From the NCBI GenBank assembly GCA_021202465.1, contig JAJQCZ010000035.1, positions 40,447-104,446 of the forward strand: a DNA stretch of 64,000 nucleotides, written 5' to 3'. A program made the position numbers and the translations under genes. The stretch is from Lachnospiraceae bacterium. Its GTDB lineage: Bacteria > Bacillota > Clostridia > Lachnospirales > Lachnospiraceae. The notes below the pieces were generated by a model. The model had not been told where the DNA came from, did not search any database, and saw only the letters and a list, made by a program, of their open reading frames with translations. Shown piece after piece: positions 29,700-39,184 of the stretch; the first letter of the stretch is position 1; each line of letters begins with the position of its first letter.

Positions 29700-30554
29700 T
29701 TATCTCCAGAAATGCACGCTCAGTTCCCTGCGATCCGCCGTCTCCGGCTCCCGCTCCGCCGGATCCGTAAATGTAAGCGTCACCGTCCCGTTTACCAGGG
29801 GGATTCGCTCCGCGTCAAAGACGAAAACAAAACTCCGCGTCGGGATGCGGCTTCCCTCCGGCGTTTCCTCCGCGCGCGCCCACTGTCCGTCATACAGATA
29901 CCAGAGCGGCCTCAGTTCGTGCCCCCTCTGCGGATGCAGCTCGAAGAAGCTGCCGTCCCGCTCCACCCGCAGCGGCATTTCGTCTTTAAAATCTTCACAT
30001 TCGTCTGCCAGCATGCGGGGATGACCGTCGCCGGGCAGGTAGAGGAATCCGCAGCACTCATAGGTTCCGGTCTCATAGAGGATACGCAGATCGAGATTGC
30101 GCATCACCCGGGCATGGGCGCTGCCGTTCTTCAGAAAATCCATGATGCCCTGCATCCCCTCCTCATCGAGCACATGCTCCATGCGGCAGGCGTTCTTCTC
30201 CGCGGTGCGCTCGTCCATGCCGACAATCATCTGCAGGAATTCCGTCAGATATTTATGCCGTGAAATACAGCGGGCGCCCTGGATCTTCCCGTAGTCGGTC
30301 AGTGTCAGTTCCCGGCCATCCTCGTCAGACCAGAGCTCCAGCCAGCCGCGGCCGATCATCCGCCGGATCATGGCCCGGAGCGTCTTCCGGTGAATGCCCG
30401 TCTCCGCCGCCAGCTCCGCAAGCGTCAGAGAGCGGCCCTGCAAAAACTGTTCATACAGATCCTCCAGCAGGTCCTCCTCCCACTCCTCCGTACCCTTGGG
30501 GAACTTCGTGCCCGGCTCCTCCCGCATGTCTCCGTCATCGGTTCGCTTCATCAT
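29700..30554 (-). CDS. DtxR/MntR-like metalloregulator with C-terminal extension
   Basis: A 284-residue regulator. The start is at 30554, after GGAGGAGTC. The HTH at about residues 40-90 (SLTLAELAAETGIHRKTLRA) is followed by the DtxR dimerisation and metal site: HKYLTEFLQMIVG, then NACRMEHVLDEEG, which carries the Cys-x2-Glu-His pattern of DtxR/MntR. Known family members are about 140-230 residues. The extra ~130 C-terminal residues end in VFDAERI...TVTLTF...ELSVHFW, similar to the end of the next gene's NEAT-like domain but without SMANA, and they include a Cys pair (ECCGF). It is probably an Fe/Mn-responsive repressor working with the next gene, possibly as a heterodimer. The promoter carries a dyad shared with the heme operon. 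Confidence 0.8.
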   Translation of the reverse strand: MMKRTDDGDMREEPGTKFPKGTEEWEEDLLEDLYEQFLQGRSLTLAELAAETGIHRKTLRAMIRRMIGRGWLELWSDEDGRELTLTDYGKIQGARCISRHKYLTEFLQMIVGMDERTAEKNACRMEHVLDEEGMQGIMDFLKNGSAHARVMRNLDLRILYETGTYECCGFLYLPGDGHPRMLADECEDFKDEMPLRVERDGSFFELHPQRGHELRPLWYLYDGQWARAEETPEGSRIPTRSFVFVFDAERIPLVNGTVTLTFTDPAEREPETADRRELSVHFWR

Positions 30555-30572
30555 GACTCCTCCGTGCATTCG

Positions 30573-30614
30573 TTAGTCTGAGCAAATTATAGTTCAGCTT
30601 GGCTAAGATGTCAA
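30573..30614 (-). promoter_or_regulatory. Promoter and operator of the regulator pair
   Basis: TTGACA (30614-30609), a 17-base spacer and TATAAT (30591-30586) are perfect consensus boxes. A dyad, TTAGTCTGAGC...GTTCAG...CTAA, spans 30573-30606 and covers the -10. Its left part, TTAGTCTGAGCAAA (30573-30586), matches the NEAT-operon operator in 11 of 14 bases. Autoregulation is likely. Confidence 0.75.
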
Positions 30615-30666
30615 TTCCCGCCGGGCAGGCGCTGCATAGATTTTCGTCATCTGGTTATTTGGACGT

Positions 30667-30716
30667 AAAAAACGCCTCTCCGCGAGGATTTTCTCTCTCG
30701 CAGGAAGCGTTTTTTT
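30667..30716 (-). terminator. Terminator after the P-II gene
   Basis: Outer arms AAAAAACGC/GCGTTTTTTT with an inner stem (CGAGGA... against TCTCGC...). It lies 17 bases past the P-II stop. Confidence 0.75.
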
Positions 30717-30732
30717 GATAAGTCTTCCGTTT

Positions 30733-31410
30733 TTATTCGTCTTCGTCCTCCAGCCTCCGCAGACCGGCGACCGCTGACACGGGCAGGGAGAAGCAGATGG
30801 CGCCGGCCCGTGTGCCGGTCCCCGCCTCGCGGCTGACCGCCTGCATGATAGCGGCCTTCTCCTTCGCCCCGGCGACGATGTAGATCACGTCCTTCTCTGT
30901 CCCCAGGGATACACCGAAGAATTTCTCCGTCCCCGCGGCCCCGGTTCCCCGCGCATGCAGGATCGTGCCCCCGGCGGCGCCCGCCGGTCTGGCCGCGTCC
31001 ATGACCATGTCTGCAAAGCCTTCATTTAAAATGATGATGATCAGTTCGTAGTCAAAATTCATATCCGGTACTCCTCCGCTGGGAACATTGCCGTCCGTCA
31101 TATAGGCCAGTGTACTGCCGCCGCCCACGCTCTTCACGGGGACGGCCACCAGGATGCCGTTTCCGGGAATGTCGATATACATCTTCCGCTTGGCTTCCCG
31201 GAAAACCTGCTTCATCGCGTCGCGCCCGGCAGCGGCGCTGACGACGGCCTTGCCCGTGCGGTCCAGACCGTACAGGGATAACTGCTCGGAGGTAGCGGTG
31301 CCGCGAGCCAGTGTCGTGAGCACCAGATTGGCTCCGCTGTCGCGGCAAAGTCCCGCCAGTTCATCAGCCCGGTCCCGGTCTACAATGCCAAGGATATAAT
31401 AAAGCTCCAG
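30733..31410 (-). CDS. Tandem P-II-like regulatory protein
   Basis: No ATG precedes the conserved N-end. The most likely start is a CTG at 31410, nine bases after GGAGG, giving 225 residues (CTG-ELYYILGIVDRDRADEL). A shorter form from the GTG at 31323 would lose the first strand. Two P-II-like halves are seen: residues about 1-105, and about 115-225 with GGTILHARGTG and YIVAG. Classical P-II proteins read 2-oxoglutarate and ATP/ADP and gate membrane transporters. The gene follows a DUF1538 membrane gene by one base, so it probably regulates that protein. Two domains in one chain replace the usual homotrimer geometry. Confidence 0.82.
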   Translation of the reverse strand: MELYYILGIVDRDRADELAGLCRDSGANLVLTTLARGTATSEQLSLYGLDRTGKAVVSAAAGRDAMKQVFREAKRKMYIDIPGNGILVAVPVKSVGGGSTLAYMTDGNVPSGGVPDMNFDYELIIIILNEGFADMVMDAARPAGAAGGTILHARGTGAAGTEKFFGVSLGTEKDVIYIVAGAKEKAAIMQAVSREAGTGTRAGAICFSLPVSAVAGLRRLEDEDE

Positions 31411-31411
31411 T

Positions 31412-32938
31412 TTATCTCACCTCCCACAGCTCGATGATCTCATCGTCGGCATACTGCGGCAAAGCCTTGCCGCTCTCCGCACGCCGCGTCCGAAGTACAT
31501 AGAGCGCGCCCATTCCCTGCACGGTGATCAGCGGCATCATGGCCACCAGCGCCACCAGACCGAAGGCGTCGGTCATAACATTGCCCCCCAGCGCCGCCGT
31601 CGCCCCCATGGCGAAGGGCAGCATGAAGGTGGCCGTCAGAGGTCCCGAAGTCACGCCGCCGGAATCGAAGGCGATGGCCGTAAAAGTATCCGGCACGAAG
31701 AAAGTCAGAGCCAGCGCCACAGCGTATCCAGGGATCAGGAACCAGAGAATGGAAATGCCGGTGAGTACCCGGATCATGGAAAGTCCCATGGCCAGCGCGA
31801 TGGCGATCGAAAGGCACATTCCCATGGCCTCCCCGGAAATGGCTCCGGCACTGAGCTCCTCCACCTGCCGGTTGAGTACGTGGACCGAGGGCTCGGCGCG
31901 GATGATAAACCAGCCCATGACCATGGCCAGCGGGATGAGCAGAGCTGCATAGCGGCTGCCCCCGAGGGAAGTACCCAGCACATAGCCCAGAGAAGAAAAG
32001 CCCACATTGGCTCCTGTCAGAAACAGCACCAGTCCGACATATGTATAAACAATACCGATGAGGATACGAATCAAGGGGATTTTCTGTAATCTCAGGGAAA
32101 TGACCTGAAAAGCCAGGAAAAAAGCGAAGATGGGAAGCAGCGCCAGCGCCACCTCCTCCATATACTCGGGCAGCGCCGCAAGATACCCCCGCCCCAGCAG
32201 AACGGAGTTTTCGAAGTCCTGGATGATGGTCTCCGCACCGCTTCCCGCACTGTTCTGATAGAAGAGCCCCAGGATCAGCACGGCCAGCACCGGACCGACG
32301 GAACAGAGCGCCACGAGGCCGAAGCTGTCGGACTTGGCCTTCTCATCGCTTCGCAGGGAGGTGACGCCCACGCCCAGAGCCATGATGAAGGGCACCGTCA
32401 TCGGGCCGGTCGTCACGCCGCCGGAATCGAAGGCCACTGCCAGGAAATCCGGATCCGAGAGCGCCGCCAGGATGAAGATCACCGCATAGCAGCCCAGAAG
32501 CAGCCAGCGCAGAGGGATTCGCAGCAGGATCCGCAGCAGACTGACAGCCAGAAACAGACCGACGCCCACGGACACCGTCAGCATCAGTACATTCCGGTCA
32601 ATTCCCGGCACATAGGTCGCCAGCACCTGCAGATCCAGCTCCGACAATGTCACCGCCACGCCCAGGGCAAAGCCCAAAGCAAGGATAAACCACAATTTGC
32701 GGGACTGCGTCATCTTTGTCCCGATGTGCGTGCCGATCTGCGTCATGGACATATCCGCCCCCAGCGTGAAAAGCCCCATGCCGACGATCAGCAGCAGGGA
32801 ACCGATGAGAAAGGACAGCAGCAATCCGTTGCTCACCGGGATCAGAAAGAGGCACAGCACCGCGACAATGAGGGTGATCGGCAGCACCGAGGCCACCGCC
32901 TCCTGAATTTTCTCCCGTATGATCTCTCTGCTCTGCAA
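31412..32938 (-). CDS. DUF1538 integral membrane protein (two-repeat)
   Basis: A 508-residue polytopic protein, started by TTG at 32938, seven bases after AAGGAG. The sequence is an internal duplication. AVAFDSGGVTTGPMTVPFI in the first half and AIAFDSGGVTSGPLTATFM in the second each lie between hydrophobic helices and precede DSFGLVAL or DAFGLVAL. DUF1538 proteins are thought to be transporters, but the substrate is not known to me. Direct linkage to a tandem P-II gene suggests metabolite-gated transport, as AmtB-GlnK. No known ammonium-channel motif is present. Confidence 0.85.
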   Translation of the reverse strand: MQSREIIREKIQEAVASVLPITLIVAVLCLFLIPVSNGLLLSFLIGSLLLIVGMGLFTLGADMSMTQIGTHIGTKMTQSRKLWFILALGFALGVAVTLSELDLQVLATYVPGIDRNVLMLTVSVGVGLFLAVSLLRILLRIPLRWLLLGCYAVIFILAALSDPDFLAVAFDSGGVTTGPMTVPFIMALGVGVTSLRSDEKAKSDSFGLVALCSVGPVLAVLILGLFYQNSAGSGAETIIQDFENSVLLGRGYLAALPEYMEEVALALLPIFAFFLAFQVISLRLQKIPLIRILIGIVYTYVGLVLFLTGANVGFSSLGYVLGTSLGGSRYAALLIPLAMVMGWFIIRAEPSVHVLNRQVEELSAGAISGEAMGMCLSIAIALAMGLSMIRVLTGISILWFLIPGYAVALALTFFVPDTFTAIAFDSGGVTSGPLTATFMLPFAMGATAALGGNVMTDAFGLVALVAMMPLITVQGMGALYVLRTRRAESGKALPQYADDEIIELWEVR

Positions 32939-33011
32939 ATCATCACTCCTTCCGAATTTTATTTATCATATCACGATGCCCGCTAAAAAGACAGCTTTTT
33001 TATTATCTTCC

Positions 33012-36000
33012 TTACCTCCTCTTCCTTCTCACATAGCAAACGATAAGTGCCGCCATCAGGCACAGCCCCACCAGGGAACCATAGAACAGCGGTTTATTCA
33101 TATAGTATTGCAGCAGCCTGCTGGGGTTGATCAGGACAGTGATGTCCTCGCTAACAGCCTGGTTGCCCGCGGCATCCGTCGCCGTGACCCGCACGGTCTG
33201 CCAGACGGAGCGGCTGGCCAGCTCATAGCTGACAACGCCATCATTTTCCGCGAGCTCCTCTTCTGTATATTCTTTCTCCTCCAACACCGAGCCGTCGCCG
33301 CCCAGCACTTCCAGCTTCAGCGCGGCCAGATAAAGATTGTCCTGTGCATCCACGGTGATGTTCTGCGTGTCCCGGGTGTACTGTCCCCGGTCGCTGATCC
33401 CCGTGACCACGATGGTCGGAGGCGTCGTATCCACCACAAACTCCATCGCCATCCCTTTAGCCTGATTGCTGGAGGTGTTGGAAGCGCCATCCTCAGAATA
33501 CATGGTCAGGACGTAGATGCCGTCCTCCGTAAAGTTCTCCCTGCGGATGGTATACGTATACATCCACCAGGAGCTGTCCCCGCCGCTCACCTCCACCGTG
33601 TAACGAATCCCTTCTTCCAGGGTATAGCTCTCTCCACTCTTCGTACAAACGATCCAGCGGTCCTCCAGCCGGTCAGGGTTCGTCTCACGGATCACAAGGT
33701 CGGCAGGTTCGTTCATATAGCAGGATTTCAGCAGTTCTGCAGTATGGTCATCAAGGGTGTACACAGAGCCAAAACGGTTCACAGAAAAGGTATAACTGTT
33801 CTCGCTGACATTCCCGGCCCGATCCGTCGCCGTCACCTGCAATGTGTAAATGTCATCCAGCTCCTGCTCATGCGCCAGATTCGCCAGCGTAAAGAGCTGT
33901 CCCAGACGGACCGAAGCGGCGGAAACCGCGATATCCATGATGCCGTTGTGTGCGCCGGTCAGAGTGATGACCACCTGCGTATCCACATAATTCTGATCCG
34001 TCACCTCCACGGTGGGCTGTACCGCGCCGGTGTTTGCCTTCGCCACGTTCCCGATCACGATCTCCGGCTTTTGGGTATCCACCGTAAAACGCTCCGTCCC
34101 ATAAGTGGCCGCCTCATTCCCCGCCCGATCCGTGCAGGAGATCGTAAAGGTATAATCCGCATCCGCCGTATAGGAAATGGTCGCCGTATGTATGTCTCCG
34201 TCACTATGGAAAGAACTAAGTACAGGAGCCGTAAGCCCCTGCCCGTTCAGGCTGGCTGTGATGGCCGCCGTCACAGCGGAAGCGTCAAAATTGTGTTCGC
34301 GGATGGTGACAGTGGCCGTGCGGACGGTGTTGTAATAGCTGCCGCCGGTCACATGGTTGTTATCGTAGCTCACGCGCAGCACCGGCGCTGTCCTGTCCAC
34401 AGTGAAACGGTCGGTCTGTCCGTAAGCCCCCGTATTATCCGCCCGGTCTGTCACTTCCACCGAGAAGGTATAGTCTCCGTCCGCCGAGAAGGTCACCGTG
34501 CAGGTATGGGTGGCGGCATCCGACGCGCCGGAATCAGTGCTGTGACTCCAGCCGCTGATCACAGGCTGCGTCCCGTCCGTATTGGTAATGGAGAAATGCA
34601 CGCCTGAGGCATCAAAATTTCGCTCGGTGACCGTCACCGTTGCCACGCGCGGTTCCTGATAATACGTCCCGTTTGCGGCAGGGATGTCATTGTAGGTCAC
34701 CGAAATGACCGGCTCCGTGATGTCGATCTTTAAAACCTGCTTCGCCGTGGCCGTATTTCCTGCGTTGTCCACTGCCGTCACGCGGATCATCACGTCATTG
34801 GAATTGTTTTTCTGTGCATTGACCGTCAGCTTCTTCGTCAGGCTCTGCACCCGGCGGGAGGCCGGCGTCAGTTCGGAATCAAAATTCCCGCTCTGTGTCA
34901 CCGTACCGTCACAGAGGATCTCATAGGAAACCGACTGCAGACCGGCGTACGTGCCGCCCTTGGTTGGGTCGGTCACCTGCACCGTGAAGGGCACATCCCC
35001 GTTGTATATGCCATTTCCGGCGTCGTCCACCGTGATCGTGATCTCCGGGCCCGGCGCCGTCGTATCGAGCACCACACCCTCAGAGCTCAGATACGTGACA
35101 TTCCCGGCCGCATCAACGATTCTCGCATAGACGATAAACTGCCGGTTGGCTTTTCGTACGAAAGAAGAATACTTCTTCCGTTTATCCGAAGCTGCCAGCT
35201 GCGCCTTTGTCATCCTTCCGGTCACGGTCAGATAAGAAATGCTCTGAACCGGCGAGGTCGCATCATCGGCTGTGATCCTCACCCTCTGGCTCTTCCGGGA
35301 GAAGAGACCGAAGGTAATCCTGCCCGGGAAAGAGGACCAGGTTCCCAGACTGCCGACGCTGACCGTCCCGGTCGGCGAAGTCTGATCCACGGTAAAATAA
35401 TCGCTCTTCCAGGTCACAGAATTCCCCGCCAGATCCGTATAGGTGAACCCGGCGACGTAGTTGGCGTCTGCGGAGAACGTAATGCGAGCGGAGGTCCACA
35501 CATCCGCATTCTCCGTCCACCCGGACAGCGTGTTCGCCATCGACTGATAATCGCTGACCGTGACTGCGCTGCCCGCAGCGTCCGCCGCGGTCACCGTATA
35601 GACGATCTGCCCCTCCGCAAAGCCGTTTTCTTCTGCGAAATTGTGCTCCGTGATTGTCGCCGCCATGTACACCGTTTCATCTTCATACAGGCGTGCCTTC
35701 TCCGATTTGCCGGGCGTGATCTGCTTTCCCTCCGCGTCATAGTAAGCGAGGGAAAGCGTCGGCACCGTCGTGTCGATGATGAAATGTGTCTTTGTCCCCC
35801 GGGCCGTGGAGGAGGCACAGGTTACCTCCTCCGTCTCATTCCCCGCCATGTCAGTGACATGGGGAACAATCGTATAGTCGTTATCGCCGGAGAAGATGAT
35901 GGTCACTGCATTGGTTCGCGCGTCTGTATAGTCCGCTGTACTGCATCCGTACTGGGAATCGTCCTCCGACGCGGCATAGGAGGTATGGATGCCCTCGACC

Positions 36001-38699
36001 GCGTCCAGCTCAGCAAGAGACAGTGTCCGCTTCGCTCCGTCCGCAAGCGTCAGGTCGAAGGTCACCTTTTCAATGTCAAAATTCCGCTCCGTATAAACAA
36101 TCGTCGCCGTCCGGGCTTTCTTAAAATAGCGGGTATTGGCGGCGCTGTTATTGTCATAGCTCACCTCTATCGTCGGCTCCGTCACATCGATCCGAATCAC
36201 CTCTCCGGCCGCCTCGCTGGTATTTCCCGCCTGATCTGTAACTCGCACGGCTACATAGACATTGTTGCTATTGAAAACGTCCGCCGGGATCGTAATGTTC
36301 CTCTCCAGGTTCATGCTGACCGCACTCTGCAGCTGCTCCAGTGTCACAGTTCCCTCTGCAATCGCCTCTTCCAGCGTATTTTCAAATAGTTCCACATCCG
36401 TATAACCGCTGACCGCCTCGCCGTCCTTATAAATCGTATACGTTACAGACTGCAGGCCGGAAGCGATGTCGTCCGCATCGGCCAGCATCTCCGAAGCCCG
36501 AATGGTAACGCTGACATCCCCGCGATAGATACCATCTCCGAATATCCCCACGGTACTATAGGTAATCGTGGGAATATCAGGCTCATTCACCTCGATGACC
36601 AGACCATTGCTGCCGTAAATGCAGACATTACCGACCCGGTCCGTCACCCGGGCAAAGGCCACGGCATAGGCACTCGCTTCCACAATGTAAGCCGCAGAGA
36701 CGGTATATTCCTCCGAACGTCCGTCGTTGGATTCCGGGCTCATCACCTCGTCCCATTCCCAGTCCTCACTGAGGACGCACAGATTATTCCCCAGCCCGTC
36801 CAGCGCGTCGATTTCCGTCTTCGTTCCCGTATACAGATACGTCTCGATGCAGGCGATCCCGCTCTCCGCATCCTCCACCGTCAGATCAATCGACATCGTT
36901 CTGCGATCGATCAGCCCGAAGGTAACACGATCGGCAAAGGTCTGATCCATCAGTATATTCCCACCCACCGCGAAGAACGCCGCAGGGGCGATCCCGTCAT
37001 TATGGAAGGTCATGGTAAATCCCCTGGAATAATTCTTCGCGCCGATCACTTCGCCCTCCTCATTGGTTACCATCTTCGCCAGATAGAGCGTCAGCATACT
37101 ATCAGAGCTGAGAGCGGCAAGCTCGTCAATAGAAACACCTGCCGTCAGGTTTTCACTCAGCGTCACCTTCCCGCCATCCTCTGTCGTCCCGATCCATACG
37201 CTGTCGTAAACGGCTTCTCCACTGTACAATTCGCTCTTCAGGGACTCCGAAAGTGTCTCATTCCCCTCCACAAAAAGCACAGTTCCCTGCTTCACATATA
37301 CCGTATCATGAGCCTCATCCACAAAGATATTCTCCCCGGGCTCCACATCCAGATCATCAAGAGAGTATGCGGTGCCATCCTGCTCAATGACGATGTCTCC
37401 GAAGTCTTCCGCCTCTGCCACACGCAGCTGATAATTCGAATTGGTTGTTCCCTCCACGGTCACATCTATATTCAGGAAGGAACTCTCTGTATTCTTTGTA
37501 AGATCCTTTTCCGCCACCGTCAGGCCGGAAAGTCCGACGACATTTTCATAAGAGCCAATATCCAGGCCGGGATGGAGGTCATCTCCGTCTTCATCAAGCT
37601 CAGATCTCAGTAAAACCAGCTCCGGCTTCTCATACGCATCCAGCACGGCCTGCGCCTCCGCCTTCAGGGACTCTGTAACCGGACCTCCGAAGGTATATTC
37701 CCTGATGGAAATATCGATGGCGCTTCCCGCTGCGGAAGGCCAGGATACCGACATCTCACCATCCGTGATTCCGTCAGGAACCGCCTGATATTCACAGGTC
37801 AGGTCACTGAAAGAAAGCCAGATGACCGCACGGGAGATCGTCGCGGTCGTGGAATACGTTCCGTCCGTTGTCTCCGGCAGCGCGCAGATCGTATCATATC
37901 CCGCCGCCTCCGCAGCTTCTGTCCACGCCAGCGTATAGGTCACCGCAAGATCGGTTCCAACATCCGCCTGGTCGAATGTGATCTCATTTACTTCTATGAA
38001 TTCCGTGGGATTCTCTGTCAGAGAACGAATGTCATGAAAAAACGTCTCTCCGGCCTCCTCCGCCGCGCTGACCGTTATCCCTTCCAGTTCACCATCAGTC
38101 GTTCCATCATACTGTTTATCCTTCACGGTCACTGTCACGTCGAGAGGGATGACATTCTCCTCCGGTTCTGTCCCCTCTGACATGCTCTCCTCCGGCACAA
38201 TCTCCTCCGGTTCTCTCTCCTCCGAGTCGTCTGTCGTCTCGTCCGTCTCCGCGGATTCCGTTTCAGCACCCGAATCTACCGTGCTCTCGACAGCTTCCTC
38301 GCTGCCACCCTGCTCCTCACTACGTTCGGTCGTTTCAGTCTGGTTATCCGTGTCTTCATCACTTTCAGCGCTCCCGGCCTGTCCATTTGGATCCTCGTTG
38401 CCTTCAGCTGTCTCTGTCTGTCCATCCGGATCTTCACCACTTTCGGCGCTCTCTGTCTGTCCATCCAATCCTTCATTACTTTCGACACTTTCTATTTTCC
38501 CATCCGAATCTTCACCACTTTCGGCGATTTCTGCATTTTCCATACTTTCCTCACTGCTTTCGGCGGCTTCCTCCGCTATGACATCGGCTGCCGCGTCCTC
38601 CCCGTCTGCAAAAATGACCCGCCCGCTGCCGACTGCCATGATAAATACCATCATGAAGGTCAGCAGCCAGGCCACGATTCTGTCTCGTTCTTTACGCAT
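33012..38699 (-). CDS. 1895-residue Ig-like repeat surface protein
   Basis: The signal peptide is about residues 1-32 (WLLTFMMVFIMAVGSGRVIFA). Residues 33-180 are an acidic tandem repeat (units such as SGEDPDGQTETAEGNEDP, about 16 residues each). A YDG/MBG-type domain follows at about 188-290 (VTVKDKQYDGTTDG). The rest is about ten bacterial Ig-like domains, each ending in a TDxAGN motif (TDQAGNTSE, TDMAGNETE, TDLAGNSVT, TDRAGNEAA, TDAAGNQAV). A C-terminal helix (LFYGSLVGLCLMAALIVCYV) and RRKRR anchor it in the membrane; no LPXTG is seen. Likely an elongated adhesin or envelope spacer. Its start overlaps the preceding membrane-protein gene by 40 bases, linking it to the kinase operon. Confidence 0.88.
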   Translation of the reverse strand: MRKERDRIVAWLLTFMMVFIMAVGSGRVIFADGEDAAADVIAEEAAESSEESMENAEIAESGEDSDGKIESVESNEGLDGQTESAESGEDPDGQTETAEGNEDPNGQAGSAESDEDTDNQTETTERSEEQGGSEEAVESTVDSGAETESAETDETTDDSEEREPEEIVPEESMSEGTEPEENVIPLDVTVTVKDKQYDGTTDGELEGITVSAAEEAGETFFHDIRSLTENPTEFIEVNEITFDQADVGTDLAVTYTLAWTEAAEAAGYDTICALPETTDGTYSTTATISRAVIWLSFSDLTCEYQAVPDGITDGEMSVSWPSAAGSAIDISIREYTFGGPVTESLKAEAQAVLDAYEKPELVLLRSELDEDGDDLHPGLDIGSYENVVGLSGLTVAEKDLTKNTESSFLNIDVTVEGTTNSNYQLRVAEAEDFGDIVIEQDGTAYSLDDLDVEPGENIFVDEAHDTVYVKQGTVLFVEGNETLSESLKSELYSGEAVYDSVWIGTTEDGGKVTLSENLTAGVSIDELAALSSDSMLTLYLAKMVTNEEGEVIGAKNYSRGFTMTFHNDGIAPAAFFAVGGNILMDQTFADRVTFGLIDRRTMSIDLTVEDAESGIACIETYLYTGTKTEIDALDGLGNNLCVLSEDWEWDEVMSPESNDGRSEEYTVSAAYIVEASAYAVAFARVTDRVGNVCIYGSNGLVIEVNEPDIPTITYSTVGIFGDGIYRGDVSVTIRASEMLADADDIASGLQSVTYTIYKDGEAVSGYTDVELFENTLEEAIAEGTVTLEQLQSAVSMNLERNITIPADVFNSNNVYVAVRVTDQAGNTSEAAGEVIRIDVTEPTIEVSYDNNSAANTRYFKKARTATIVYTERNFDIEKVTFDLTLADGAKRTLSLAELDAVEGIHTSYAASEDDSQYGCSTADYTDARTNAVTIIFSGDNDYTIVPHVTDMAGNETEEVTCASSTARGTKTHFIIDTTVPTLSLAYYDAEGKQITPGKSEKARLYEDETVYMAATITEHNFAEENGFAEGQIVYTVTAADAAGSAVTVSDYQSMANTLSGWTENADVWTSARITFSADANYVAGFTYTDLAGNSVTWKSDYFTVDQTSPTGTVSVGSLGTWSSFPGRITFGLFSRKSQRVRITADDATSPVQSISYLTVTGRMTKAQLAASDKRKKYSSFVRKANRQFIVYARIVDAAGNVTYLSSEGVVLDTTAPGPEITITVDDAGNGIYNGDVPFTVQVTDPTKGGTYAGLQSVSYEILCDGTVTQSGNFDSELTPASRRVQSLTKKLTVNAQKNNSNDVMIRVTAVDNAGNTATAKQVLKIDITEPVISVTYNDIPAANGTYYQEPRVATVTVTERNFDASGVHFSITNTDGTQPVISGWSHSTDSGASDAATHTCTVTFSADGDYTFSVEVTDRADNTGAYGQTDRFTVDRTAPVLRVSYDNNHVTGGSYYNTVRTATVTIREHNFDASAVTAAITASLNGQGLTAPVLSSFHSDGDIHTATISYTADADYTFTISCTDRAGNEAATYGTERFTVDTQKPEIVIGNVAKANTGAVQPTVEVTDQNYVDTQVVITLTGAHNGIMDIAVSAASVRLGQLFTLANLAHEQELDDIYTLQVTATDRAGNVSENSYTFSVNRFGSVYTLDDHTAELLKSCYMNEPADLVIRETNPDRLEDRWIVCTKSGESYTLEEGIRYTVEVSGGDSSWWMYTYTIRRENFTEDGIYVLTMYSEDGASNTSSNQAKGMAMEFVVDTTPPTIVVTGISDRGQYTRDTQNITVDAQDNLYLAALKLEVLGGDGSVLEEKEYTEEELAENDGVVSYELASRSVWQTVRVTATDAAGNQAVSEDITVLINPSRLLQYYMNKPLFYGSLVGLCLMAALIVCYVRRKRR
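38380..38520 (-). repeat. Degenerate ~50-bp tandem repeat coding an acidic stalk
   Basis: Several imperfect units of about 48-51 bases encode Glu/Ser/Asp/Gly-rich segments near the N-end of the Ig-like protein. Length variation between strains is expected. Confidence 0.55.
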
Positions 38700-39184
38700 G
38701 GTTCTTCTTCCCCCTTGTTCTCTGTCTGTTCCGGACCGGCTCCCGCCGCATCCAGTGAGAGCAATTCCGTATGCTCTCCCTCTCTCTCGCCGGCAAGCCC
38801 CGGCGGCTTATCCTCCGCCCTGCGCTCCGCTCCGTCTGGCTTGCCTGATTCTTCGTCGTTCGGACACTCAGGCGGCTTATCTCCCTGCACACGGACCGAT
38901 CCGCCCGGCAGCTGATCACTCCGCGCATTTCTCGCTTCGATCTCCCGGATGCTCCGTTTTCTGGCCCTCCCGCTGCGGGCGGCAAAGAGAGTCGGAACAT
39001 GAAAGCGAAAGAACAGAAATACTGTGACCGCTAAGAAGATCATTGCCAGCCCCAGACACACGAGACATCCCGTATGATATTGAGAAATCAGCTTTTCCGC
39101 ACCGTTCATCTCCATACTCCCCTCCGCGGCCTGTATCCATTGTGCCGTCCGGCTCATCCGCTTCGCCGTGCCGGTCATCATCAT
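38660..39184 (-). CDS. Small bitopic membrane protein between kinase and Ig-like protein
   Basis: 174 residues if started at the ATG at 39184, which overlaps the kinase stop (ATGA). A second ATG at 39115 (MEMNGAEKL) has a better ribosome site, GGAGG five bases upstream, and would give 151 residues. One membrane helix (CLVCLGLAMIFLAVTVFLFF) is followed by a basic stretch (RSGRARKRS) and a long hydrophilic Glu/Pro/Gly-rich tail. I recognise no family. The tail contains Ser and Thr, so it could be a kinase substrate; this is inference from gene order only. Confidence 0.75.
   Translation of the reverse strand: MMMTGTAKRMSRTAQWIQAAEGSMEMNGAEKLISQYHTGCLVCLGLAMIFLAVTVFLFFRFHVPTLFAARSGRARKRSIREIEARNARSDQLPGGSVRVQGDKPPECPNDEESGKPDGAERRAEDKPPGLAGEREGEHTELLSLDAAGAGPEQTENKGEEEPCVKNETESWPGC

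Noticed and set aside
32919-34607. 562-codon plus-strand open frame opposite the Ig-like gene
   Set aside because: Arg/His-rich mirror-frame product without any domain; the minus-strand gene explains the sequence.
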